A stretch of DNA of 64,000 bases from Candidatus Methylomirabilota bacterium (GTDB taxonomy: Bacteria; Methylomirabilota; Methylomirabilia; Rokubacteriales; CSP1-6): NCBI GenBank assembly GCA_035764725.1, contig DASTYT010000098.1, forward strand, positions 28,365 through 92,364, read 5' to 3'. Positions 43,297 through 50,950 of this stretch are shown here, in pieces; position 1 is the first letter of the stretch; each line of letters begins with the position of its first letter. Under the pieces are notes generated by a model that was given only the letters and a program-made list of their open reading frames with translations, made no database searches and was not told the origin of the DNA. Position numbers and translations under genes: made by a program.

Positions 43297-43683
43297 GTGA
43301 TCCGCGCCGCCCTCCGCGCGGCCCTTGCCCTCGTTTTCGCTCTCGCGTGCGGCTTCGCCGCTGCCCCGCGAGTCCTCGCCCACGCCATCGTCCTCGAATC
43401 GTCGCCCACGCACGACGCCGTCCTCACCGAATCGCCCGGGCGCATCATCCTGCGCTTCAACAGCCGGATCGAGGCCGCGCTGAGCCGCGTCACCATCAAG
43501 GCGGTGAACGGCAAGGCGGTGGCGCTTCCCGCCGCGCGCGACGCCGGCCCGGAGGCCAACCGCCTCGTGGTGCCGGTGGGCCCGCTCGCACCCGGCATCT
43601 ACGTCGTTCGTTATCGCGTGCTCGCCGCCGACGGGCACGTCACCGAGGGCGCGCTCCGCTTCAGCGTCAAGGCCGCACCCTGA
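43297..43683 (+). CDS. CopC-like periplasmic copper-binding protein
   Basis: Exported protein of 128 residues with a signal peptide (ALALVFALACGFAAAPRVLA) cleaved before HAIVLESSPTHDA. The N-terminal His, the next His (in PTHDA) and the late His (in ADGHVTEGALRF) are the Cu(II)-binding positions of CopC proteins. GTG 43297 is 4 bases after the previous stop. It lies 4 bases before a CopD-like gene, so it probably delivers copper to that membrane protein. Confidence 0.92.
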   Translation: MIRAALRAALALVFALACGFAAAPRVLAHAIVLESSPTHDAVLTESPGRIILRFNSRIEAALSRVTIKAVNGKAVALPAARDAGPEANRLVVPVGPLAPGIYVVRYRVLAADGHVTEGALRFSVKAAP

Positions 43684-43687
43684 AGGC

Positions 43688-45283
43688 ATGACTCTCCTCG
43701 CGGGCTTCCTCGACGTGCTCTTGCGCGGCGTCGGCCTTCTGGCCCTCTGTGCGGCGGTGGGCGGCGTCGCCTATGCCGTTGTCGTCCTCCGTGCCCTCGG
43801 ACGCGGCGCGAGCGCGGCCGCCGAGCCGCTGCGCCGGGTGCTCGGCCTCGCGACGCTCGGCGCGCTCGTGCTGGCCGCCTCACGCGCGGTGGTCCTGTTC
43901 GTCCTGCACCCCTGGGTGCTGGCGGACGCCGCCGGGCGCTGGCCCGTCGCCGAGTTCGCCGCCACCGACTTCGGGTACGCGAGCTTGATCGGCATCGCGC
44001 TCGCCGTCGCCCTCGGCGCAACGGCGGCGCGCCCGCGCGTGCGGCCGGCCGCCCACGCTGGCTGGATCGCCTTGCTGATCCTCGGCGCCGCCGTCCTCGC
44101 CAACTCGGGCTGGCTGGCCCACGCGGTGAGCCGCCTCGACGGACGCGGCGGGCTGATGCTCGTGACCGTGCTGCATCAGACGGGCGCGGTGCTGTGGATC
44201 GGCGGGCTCATGCATCTCGCGCGCTCCTGGCGCGCGCCGCTGCCGCCGGAGGCGCTGGCCCGCTTCTCCGTCCTCGCGATGGCCGGCGTGGCCCTGGTGA
44301 TCGCGCCCGGCGTGGGCCTGACTCTCGGGTACGTGGGCGACTGGCGCGCCCTCATCGGCACCGGCTACGGCGTGATGGTGCTGACCAAGATCGCCCTGAT
44401 GGCCAGCGCGCTCGTCCTGGGCGCGCTCAACTACCGGCTCGTGCGGCGCTGGACGACGGGCGCGGCGGCGCGGCTGGCGTCCGACCGGGTGCGGCCGTTC
44501 GTGGAAGCGGAAGTCGGCATCGGCCTCACCATCCTCTTCGCCGCCGCCTCGCTCACGTCGCTGCCGCCCGCGGTGGACGTGCTCGCCGACCGCGCCACCC
44601 CCGCGGAGGTCCTTGTCCGCTTCGAACCGAAGCTGCCGCGGCTGATCTCGCCGCCGGTCGAGCAGCTCCTCGCCGCCGCCGCCCCCATCGAGGACACGCT
44701 GTCGAAGCGTCAGCCCGAGGAGTACGCCTGGTCGGAGTACAACCACCACATGGCGGGCGTGTTCGTGTTCGCCATGGGTATGCTCGCCGTGCTGGATCGG
44801 ACGGGCCGTGTGCACTGGGCCCGCCACTGGCCCCTGATCCTGCTGGGCCTGGCGGCGTTCATGTTCGTGCGCAACGACCCGCGCGCCTGGCCGCTCGGCC
44901 CCGCGGGGTTCTGGGAGACCATGACGCTGCCCGACGTGCTCCAGCACCGCCTGGTCGTGCTGCTCGTGCTAGGCTTGGGCCTCTTCGAGTGGCTAGTTCG
45001 GATCGGCGTGCTCGCCCGCCCCGGCTGGCGGCTCGTCTTTCCCGTCCTTTGCGCGGTCGGCGGCGGTATGCTCCTCACGCATTCCCACGCCATGTTCAAT
45101 CTCAAGAGCGAGTTCCTCGCGGAGGTCTCGCACGCGCCCATGGGCATTCTCGGTGTGTTCATGGGCTGGGGGCGCTGGCTGGAGCTGCGCCTGCCGTCGA
45201 GCGACCGCGCCGTGCCGGGCTGGATCTGGTCGGTGTCGCTGCTCCTCATCGGCAGCATCCTGCTCGTGTACCGGGAGGCCTGA
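43688..45283 (+). CDS. CopD-like membrane protein with multi-His C-terminal domain (copy 2)
   Basis: A 531-residue paralogue of the protein at 9836-11422, here adjacent to copC. The N-terminal 300 residues are CopD (ending RPFVEAEVGIGLTILFAAASL). The C-terminal domain repeats the motifs SEYNHHMAG, WARHWPL, RNDPRAWPL, LQHR, GLFEWLV, LTHSH and EVSHAPMG. About seven histidines are shared between copies, mostly near membrane edges. Copper import through CopC/CopD is the likely role, possibly for cuproenzymes. ATG 43688 is 4 bases after copC. Confidence 0.85.
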   Translation: MTLLAGFLDVLLRGVGLLALCAAVGGVAYAVVVLRALGRGASAAAEPLRRVLGLATLGALVLAASRAVVLFVLHPWVLADAAGRWPVAEFAATDFGYASLIGIALAVALGATAARPRVRPAAHAGWIALLILGAAVLANSGWLAHAVSRLDGRGGLMLVTVLHQTGAVLWIGGLMHLARSWRAPLPPEALARFSVLAMAGVALVIAPGVGLTLGYVGDWRALIGTGYGVMVLTKIALMASALVLGALNYRLVRRWTTGAAARLASDRVRPFVEAEVGIGLTILFAAASLTSLPPAVDVLADRATPAEVLVRFEPKLPRLISPPVEQLLAAAAPIEDTLSKRQPEEYAWSEYNHHMAGVFVFAMGMLAVLDRTGRVHWARHWPLILLGLAAFMFVRNDPRAWPLGPAGFWETMTLPDVLQHRLVVLLVLGLGLFEWLVRIGVLARPGWRLVFPVLCAVGGGMLLTHSHAMFNLKSEFLAEVSHAPMGILGVFMGWGRWLELRLPSSDRAVPGWIWSVSLLLIGSILLVYREA

Positions 45284-45285
45284 CC

Positions 45286-46398
45286 GTGCTGGCCGGCCAC
45301 GCGACGGCGGAGGGGACGGCGGCCTATCGCGCGCGGGTGGGCGCGGCGGCGGCGGCCGCGCACTTCCGCGAGTGGAGGGGCTTGGCCCTCTCGTCGGTGG
45401 GGCTCGGCACCTATCTGGGCGAGGACGACGAGGCCACCGACCGCGCGTACGAGCAGGCGGTGGCGCGCGCCCTCGCGCTGGGGCTGAACGTGCTGGACTC
45501 CGCCGTCAACTATCGCGGGCAGCGTAGCGAGCGGGCGATCGGGTCGGCGCTCCGAGGCCTCACCGCGAGCGGGCGCGTGGCGCGTCCCGAGGTGTTCCTC
45601 GCCACCAAGGGCGGCTTCATCCCCGGCGACAGCGGCGCCGCCGGCCGCGGCCAGCCCGCCCAGGCCTATGTGCGCGCCGGCCTCGCGACCGCCAGCGACA
45701 TCGTGGCGGGATGCCACTGCATGGCTCCGCGCTATCTCGCGGATCAGCTCGAGCGGAGCCGCGCGAATCTCGGCGTGGAGACCATCGACGTCTACTATCT
45801 CCACAACCCGGAGACGCAGCTCCAGGAGGTCGACCGCCGCACGTTTCTCGCCCGCATCCGCGCCGCCTTCGAGCTGCTGGAGAGCGCGGTGGCGGCCAAG
45901 CGCGTGCGCTGGTACGGCGCGGCCACGTGGACGGGATTCCGCGGCGAGCCGAGCGCGGCGGATTATCTCTCGCTCGCCGAGCTCACGGAGGCGGCGACCG
46001 CGGTGGGCGGCAAGGATCATCACTTCCGGGTGATCCAGCTCCCCTACAATCTCGGGATGACGGAGGCCTTCACCACCCGCAATCAGCGCGCGGGGCGCGA
46101 GCAGGTAAGCCTGCTGGAGGCGGCGCGGCGAATGGACGTCTACGTGATGACCTCCGCGTCGATCTACCAAGGCCGGCTCGCGCGCGGATTGCCTCCGGTG
46201 ATCGCGGAGTTCCTCCCCGGCCTCGACACCGACGCCCAGCGGGCGCTCCAGTTCGTGCGCTCGACGCCCGGCGTGGGCACGGCGCTGGTCGGCATGGCGC
46301 GCGCCGGCCACGTCGAGGAGAACGCGCGGGTGCGCGCGGTCGCGCCGCTACCCTGGCCGGAGTTCCAGCGGCTGTTCCAGGGTGAGGAATCGGCTTGA
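45286..46398 (+). CDS. Aldo/keto reductase
   Basis: TIM-barrel oxidoreductase of 370 residues using NAD(P)H. GTG 45286 follows the copD stop by 2 bases. Seen are LALSSVGLGTYLG, ALALGLNVLDSAVNYR with the catalytic Asp-x-x-x-Tyr layout (DSAVNY), ATKGGF with the catalytic Lys, YYLHNPET with the catalytic His, and a C-terminal GVGTALVGMARAGHVEEN. An insertion of about 30 residues after FIPGDSGAAG is longer than in most AKRs. Substrate is unknown. Confidence 0.87.
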   Translation: MLAGHATAEGTAAYRARVGAAAAAAHFREWRGLALSSVGLGTYLGEDDEATDRAYEQAVARALALGLNVLDSAVNYRGQRSERAIGSALRGLTASGRVARPEVFLATKGGFIPGDSGAAGRGQPAQAYVRAGLATASDIVAGCHCMAPRYLADQLERSRANLGVETIDVYYLHNPETQLQEVDRRTFLARIRAAFELLESAVAAKRVRWYGAATWTGFRGEPSAADYLSLAELTEAATAVGGKDHHFRVIQLPYNLGMTEAFTTRNQRAGREQVSLLEAARRMDVYVMTSASIYQGRLARGLPPVIAEFLPGLDTDAQRALQFVRSTPGVGTALVGMARAGHVEENARVRAVAPLPWPEFQRLFQGEESA

Positions 46399-46433
46399 AT
46401 TCGTCGGGCCGATCGAGCTACGGTGTGGAAGGT

Positions 46434-47195
46434 ATGGTGCGGAAGATCCATCACGTCGGCATCGTGGTCGACTCGATCGCGCGTGCCTACGGATTCTGGC
46501 GCGACACGCTCGGCCTGCCGCTGCTGCGCGAGGCGGCGATCGCCGATCAGGGCGTGCGGGCGGCGCTGCTCGCCGCGGGCGATAGCGAGATCGAGCTGCT
46601 GGAGCCGATGCGCGCCGACACCGGCGTCGCGCGGTTCCTCGCCAAGCGGGGCGAAGGTCTTCACCATCTCTGCTTCGAGACCCCAGACGTCGCCGACGCG
46701 CTCGGCTCGCTCAAGCGACGTGGCGTGCCCCTCCTCGACGAGGCGCCGCGGAACGGACTCGCCGGCCGCATCGGCTTCCTCCATCCGTCCGCGTGTCAGG
46801 GGGTGCTCGTGGAGCTGGCCACGCCCGTCGATCACGGCCCCACGCCGGAGTCGCCCGTGCGGCTCAAGCGCCTGGTCATCGGCTGCGAGGATCCGCAGGC
46901 GGCCGCACGCACCTACCAGTCGCTGTTCGATCTTCCCGAGGTCGAGATCAATGGGGGGCCGCGCGGCATGCTGGGCTGGACCGGCGGCGGGACGCTCCTC
47001 ATGGTGTCGGTCGCCGAGGTCGGTGGCATGCAGGGCATGGTCGCGCTCTCCATGGTCGCGCCGGACCTCGCCGCGCTCGCGAGCCGGCTCGAGGCGGCGA
47101 ACGCCCAGATGCTGGTGGGAGCCGCGGAGCTCACCGTGGAGCCGAAGACCTCCCACGGCGTCCACCTCCACATCAGTCGCTACCACTTCCCCTGA
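46434..47195 (+). CDS. Double glyoxalase/VOC protein, methylmalonyl-CoA epimerase-like N-half
   Basis: Protein of 253 residues with two VOC domains. The first half (KIHHVGIVVDSIARAYGFW, EGLHHLCFET, GVLVELATP) matches methylmalonyl-CoA epimerase, including the His, His and Glu metal ligands. The second half (RLKRLVIGCEDPQAAARTYQSLFDL) is a looser VOC domain without those ligands in place. ATG 46434 is chosen; a TTG at 46395 would add 13 residues. It may be a true epimerase or a related ring-opening enzyme; no mutase lies nearby. Confidence 0.8.
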   Translation: MVRKIHHVGIVVDSIARAYGFWRDTLGLPLLREAAIADQGVRAALLAAGDSEIELLEPMRADTGVARFLAKRGEGLHHLCFETPDVADALGSLKRRGVPLLDEAPRNGLAGRIGFLHPSACQGVLVELATPVDHGPTPESPVRLKRLVIGCEDPQAAARTYQSLFDLPEVEINGGPRGMLGWTGGGTLLMVSVAEVGGMQGMVALSMVAPDLAALASRLEAANAQMLVGAAELTVEPKTSHGVHLHISRYHFP

Positions 47196-48448
47196 GCGGC
47201 GCCGCCGCGTCCCGTCGCGGTGAGACGGCCTGGCTCATCGGGATCTGCATCGCCCGCGGCGCCGGCTCGGTGATGTCGATGGCCTTTCCCACCGTGCTCG
47301 CCGCCGTCCAGTCGGAGTGGGGCCTGAGCAATCAGGCCGCCGGCTCCATCAGCTCCGCCTCGCAGGCGGGCACCGCGCTGTCCCTCGTCGTGCTCTCCGC
47401 CGTGGCCGACTACTGGGGAGCGCGCGCCGTCTTCCTCGCGTCCTCCGTCGTCGCGGCGGCGGTCGCCCTGCTCTTGCCCGTGCTCGCGCACGGGCACCTC
47501 TCGGCCTTCATCTTGTTCTTCGTCATGGCGGTGGCGGTGGCAGGGAGCTACACGCCGGGCGTGATGCTGATCGCCGCGCGGTTCGAGCCGGCGCGGCGCG
47601 GCGGCGCGGTGGGCTGGTTCCTCGCCTCCTCCTCGGTGGGGTACGTGTTCGCGCTCGCGATGGGCGGCTGGGTGGTCGCGCACGCGGGCTGGCGGGCGGC
47701 CCTCTGGACGCTCGCGCTGGGCCCCATCCTCTGCCTCGCGCTGTCGCTCGCGCTCTTCGCCCGGGGCCGCGCTGCCCCCGCCGTCGCGCCGCCGCGATTC
47801 AGCCTCGAGACCGGGCTCGGCAAGAACCGCCCGGCGCAATACATGGTGGCCGGCTACGTCTTCCACTCGTGGGAGCTGCTGGGGATGTGGGCGTGGACAC
47901 CGGCCTTCATGGCGGCGGTGCTCGTCGCGCACGGTGCGCCCGCAGAGCGGTCGGCCGGCCTGGGCGCGGGGCTGTCCGCTCTGTTCCACGTCATGGGCAT
48001 CGTCGCCGGCAGCACCGGCGGCTGGCTCTCCGACCGCTGGGGGCGCACCGCGGTGATCGCGCTGATGATGGCGGTGAGCACCGCCTGCTCCTTCAGCTTC
48101 GGTTGGATGCTGGATGCCCCTCTGCTGCTGATCGCGGCAGTGGGCTGCGTGTACGGCTTCTCCGCGCTGGGCGACTCGCCCGTCTACTCGACGGGGCTCA
48201 CCGAGGCGGTGGCCCCGGCGCGGCTCGGCTCGGCGCTCGCCATCCGCTCGCTGCTGGGCTTCGGCGCGGGCGCGATCTCGCCCTGGGTGTTCGGCGCGCT
48301 GCTCGATCACTTCGGCGGCCACTCGGCGCCGCCCGCCTGGGGCTGGGCGTTCTCCATGCTCGGCCTCGGCGGCCTGGCCGGCCTCGTCACCGTGCTGTGG
48401 CTGCGGCGTCTCCCCGAAGCGCGTCAGCTCGCGGGCGGGCGGCGTTAG
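47192..48448 (+). CDS. MFS transporter, probably with CTG start
   Basis: Major facilitator of about 418 residues with twelve helices in two halves (the first TAWLIGICIARGAGSVMSMAF; motif A-like DRWGRTAVI between helices 8 and 9). The only ATG/GTG starts near the beginning (GTG 47270, ATG 47273) would cut off the first half of helix 1. The reading frame is open back to CTG 47192, which overlaps the preceding TGA (CTGA) and would give a normal length. Substrate is unknown; the family resembles nitrate/oxalate or aromatic acid transporters. Confidence 0.8.
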   Translation: MSGAAASRRGETAWLIGICIARGAGSVMSMAFPTVLAAVQSEWGLSNQAAGSISSASQAGTALSLVVLSAVADYWGARAVFLASSVVAAAVALLLPVLAHGHLSAFILFFVMAVAVAGSYTPGVMLIAARFEPARRGGAVGWFLASSSVGYVFALAMGGWVVAHAGWRAALWTLALGPILCLALSLALFARGRAAPAVAPPRFSLETGLGKNRPAQYMVAGYVFHSWELLGMWAWTPAFMAAVLVAHGAPAERSAGLGAGLSALFHVMGIVAGSTGGWLSDRWGRTAVIALMMAVSTACSFSFGWMLDAPLLLIAAVGCVYGFSALGDSPVYSTGLTEAVAPARLGSALAIRSLLGFGAGAISPWVFGALLDHFGGHSAPPAWGWAFSMLGLGGLAGLVTVLWLRRLPEARQLAGGRR

Positions 48449-48450
48449 CC

Positions 48451-48867
48451 ATGCGGGGGCGGCGCATGCGGATCCGCGGCACCGGCGCTGGGCGCAAGAC
48501 GCGGCGGAGTCTCTCCCGGGGCGGCAGCGGCGCCGCCGGCGAGCTCAACACGCAGCTCGGCACCTGGCCGCGGGTGCGCATCACACCGATGTTCGGCCGC
48601 TGGGGCTACTTCGTGGGCGCGGAGCTGTTCGCCTGCTTTCCCCTCCGGGAGAAGGACACCGATCTCTGGATCCGTCTGAGCCCGGAAGATCAGCGGCGGG
48701 CGCTGCTCGTGCCCGGCATCACGCCGCATCGCCGCTTCGCTGGCCGCGGGTGGGTGGAGTGCGAGGTGGTGACCTCGCGCGACGTGGGGAAGGCGATCCG
48801 CTGGCTGCGGCGCAGCTACGACACCGTCAAGCAGCAGGTGGAGCGGGCGGAGCGGCGGACGCAGTAG
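48451..48867 (+). CDS. Small TfoX-N-like protein
   Basis: Basic protein of 138 residues (starts at ATG 48451; ATG 48466 also possible) that begins with an Arg-rich tail (MRGRRMRIRGTGAGRKTRR). The folded part has RITPMFGRWGYFVGAELFACFP and DLWIRLSPEDQRRALLVPG, resembling the MFG...F pattern of TfoX N-terminal-like/DUF1801 domains. It overlaps the convergent MFS gene by 41 bases. Function is unknown. Confidence 0.65.
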   Translation: MRGRRMRIRGTGAGRKTRRSLSRGGSGAAGELNTQLGTWPRVRITPMFGRWGYFVGAELFACFPLREKDTDLWIRLSPEDQRRALLVPGITPHRRFAGRGWVECEVVTSRDVGKAIRWLRRSYDTVKQQVERAERRTQ

Positions 48868-50107
48868 CGCGCGCGTCAAGGTGCGCCTGCGCCTCGATCC
48901 GATCGACATCGAGCAGCGGGACGAGCAGCCACGCCGCCGCCGTCATGGCGGTGGAGATCAGCACGAGCGGGGTGAACCCGACCGTCTCGTAGAGCCGCGC
49001 CCCCACGTTCTGGGAGAGCTGCTGGCCCGCGTTGTACACCGACATCAGCAGCGCGAAGAACGTCGCTTCGACGCGGCGCGGGCATGCCTTGGCGGCAAGG
49101 TCGAGGAAGGCGAGCTGCATGATCATGCCCACGCCGCCGAAGAACGTGTCGATGAGGACCGCGGAGGTGCGGCCCTGATAGGCGAGGTAGGAGAGGGTGC
49201 CCGCCACGCCCACGCCGATGGACCAGTTGAGCAGGGAGCGGAGAGGTACGCGCCGGGCCAGGGGCGCGTAGGCGATCGCGCCCAGCACCGACGCCGCGGA
49301 GTTCAGCGCGCTGAGGTAGCCGATGAACTGCTGGTTGAACCCCAGCTCGTCCGTCTGGTAGTAGAGGAACGCTGGGCCGAACGATGGACTGAACATGAAG
49401 AAGAAGATGAACCCCGCCACCGTCCAGACGTCCCGGTGCGAGAGGGCGGCGCGGATGGCGGCGGCGGTCTCCGCGAACGCCGCGCGGTCGAAGGGGCGGC
49501 GCGGCTCGCGGATGAAGCCGAACACCATGATGAGGGAGACCACGGGGAAGCACGCGGCGATCGCGAAGGCGAGCCGCAGCTCGCGGCCTTCCGCGAGATA
49601 GCCGCCCAGCGCGCCCACCAGGATGGACGAGGCGGTGATGGAGGCCCACTGCACGGCCTGGAAGGCGCCGGTCAGCCCGTGCGGCCGCCCCTCCTCGACC
49701 ATGAGGGCGTCGGTGAGCACGTCGGAGAAGGCGAGGCCCAAGCCCATTGCGGTGAAGAAGATCGCCAGTCCCCAGAACTTGTGCTCGGAGAAGATGGCCA
49801 GCCAGGCGCCGCCCGCGGCGGACACGACGGTGGTCAGCACGAAGTAGCTCTTCCGGCGCCGGCCGAAGATCGGCACCAAGTCCGAGACGAGGCCGTAGAC
49901 CGGCTTGATCATCCAGGGAATCGTGGTGATGAGGAAGAAGTTCGCGACGGCGCTCGGGCTCAGGCCTCGGTCCTTGAACACGATGATGAGGGTCTGGTTG
50001 GGCAGGTACCACATGCCCTGCGCGAAGTAGACGATCGCGAAGAGCGCGGCGAGCCGCCGGGTGTCCGGCGAGTAGAAGGGGAACAGATGGCTGCGCCGCT
50101 CCTGCAT
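48827..50107 (-). CDS. MFS transporter of BT1/folate-biopterin type
   Basis: Twelve-helix transporter of 426 residues. The first helices (LFAIVYFAQGMWYLPNQTLIIVFKDRGLSPSAVANFFLI) and PVYGLVSDLVPIFGRRRKSYF match the BT1/FBT branch of MFS, whose members carry pteridines, folate or AdoMet in eukaryotes and cyanobacteria. A TATAGT -10 box ends 7 bases before ATG 50107. The C-terminus is an Ala/Pro tail. Transported compound cannot be inferred. Confidence 0.8.
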   Translation of the reverse strand: MQERRSHLFPFYSPDTRRLAALFAIVYFAQGMWYLPNQTLIIVFKDRGLSPSAVANFFLITTIPWMIKPVYGLVSDLVPIFGRRRKSYFVLTTVVSAAGGAWLAIFSEHKFWGLAIFFTAMGLGLAFSDVLTDALMVEEGRPHGLTGAFQAVQWASITASSILVGALGGYLAEGRELRLAFAIAACFPVVSLIMVFGFIREPRRPFDRAAFAETAAAIRAALSHRDVWTVAGFIFFFMFSPSFGPAFLYYQTDELGFNQQFIGYLSALNSAASVLGAIAYAPLARRVPLRSLLNWSIGVGVAGTLSYLAYQGRTSAVLIDTFFGGVGMIMQLAFLDLAAKACPRRVEATFFALLMSVYNAGQQLSQNVGARLYETVGFTPLVLISTAMTAAAWLLVPLLDVDRIEAQAHLDARATASAAPPAPPAA

Positions 50108-50114
50108 TGGGGGC

Positions 50115-50120
50115 ACTATA
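50115..50120 (-). promoter_or_regulatory. Candidate -10 box just before the BT1-type gene
   Basis: TATAGT on the minus strand ends seven bases before the start codon at 50107, placing transcription start at or next to the ATG, as expected for a leaderless message. Confidence 0.4.
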
Positions 50121-50147
50121 CACAACGTGTGCTAAATTGAAACGCCG

Positions 50148-50924
50148 ATGGCCTCCCCGGACACCGCCCCCGCCGCGCCCCCGTCGCTGCCGCCGGTCGC
50201 CCTCGAGATCGAGCGTGCGGTGCGCGCCCTCGACGAGGCGCGCCTGCAGCGCGAGTACTGGGAGCAGGACGAGTTTCTCTTCCTTCCCCAGTTCCTGCCC
50301 TCCGCGGTGGTGGAGCGGCTGCTGGAGGACGTGGAGCGGCTCGAGCCCGGTCTCAACCGGAACTACATCCCCCGTCACAAGAAGGGGGGCAGCGTCAGCC
50401 ACTTCGCCATCGCGGAGGGTGGGCCGAATCTCCTCGCCTTCTACCAGTCTGAGGCCTTCCGCGCGTTCCTGAGCCGGCTCGTGCGGGCCGATCTCAAGGT
50501 CTGCCCGGACGAGGACCCGCACGCCTGCGCGCTGTACTTCTACACCGAAGCGGGCGATCACATGGGCCACCACTACGACACGTCCTACTACAAGGGCGCG
50601 CGCTACACCGTGCTCGTGGGGCTCGTCCAGAACTCCACGAGCCGCCTCCGGTGCCGGCTGCACACGCGGCAGCCCGGACGCACCCCGCGCGATCTCGAGG
50701 TGGCGACCACGCCGGGCGCCATGGTGATCTTCAACGGCGACAAGGTGTATCACGGCGTGAGCGCCGCCTCTGCGGGCGACCGCCGGGTCGTTTTGACCCT
50801 CGAGTACGTGACGAGCCAGGAGATGGGCCGCTTCAAGCGCGCCTTCTCGAACCTCAAGGACGCCTTCGCCTACTTCGGCATCAAGAGCCTCTTCCAGGGC
50901 GCGCGGCGCCGCCACCGAGCCTGA
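50148..50924 (+). CDS. 2-oxoglutarate/Fe(II)-dependent oxygenase
   Basis: Protein of 258 residues with the jelly-roll 2OG oxygenase fold. The iron triad is seen as HxD in HHYDTSYYKGARYTVL and a later His in KVYHGVSAA; the 2OG-binding Arg is probably in GDRRVVLTLEY. The N-terminus (YWEQDEFLFLPQFLPSAVVERLLEDVERL) is typical of HalD/prolyl-hydroxylase-like small enzymes. The HxD makes hydroxylation more likely than halogenation. It precedes malate synthase by 26 bases. Substrate is unknown. Confidence 0.82.
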   Translation: MASPDTAPAAPPSLPPVALEIERAVRALDEARLQREYWEQDEFLFLPQFLPSAVVERLLEDVERLEPGLNRNYIPRHKKGGSVSHFAIAEGGPNLLAFYQSEAFRAFLSRLVRADLKVCPDEDPHACALYFYTEAGDHMGHHYDTSYYKGARYTVLVGLVQNSTSRLRCRLHTRQPGRTPRDLEVATTPGAMVIFNGDKVYHGVSAASAGDRRVVLTLEYVTSQEMGRFKRAFSNLKDAFAYFGIKSLFQGARRRHRA

Positions 50925-50950
50925 CCCTCGCTCGCGAGAAAGGAACCACG

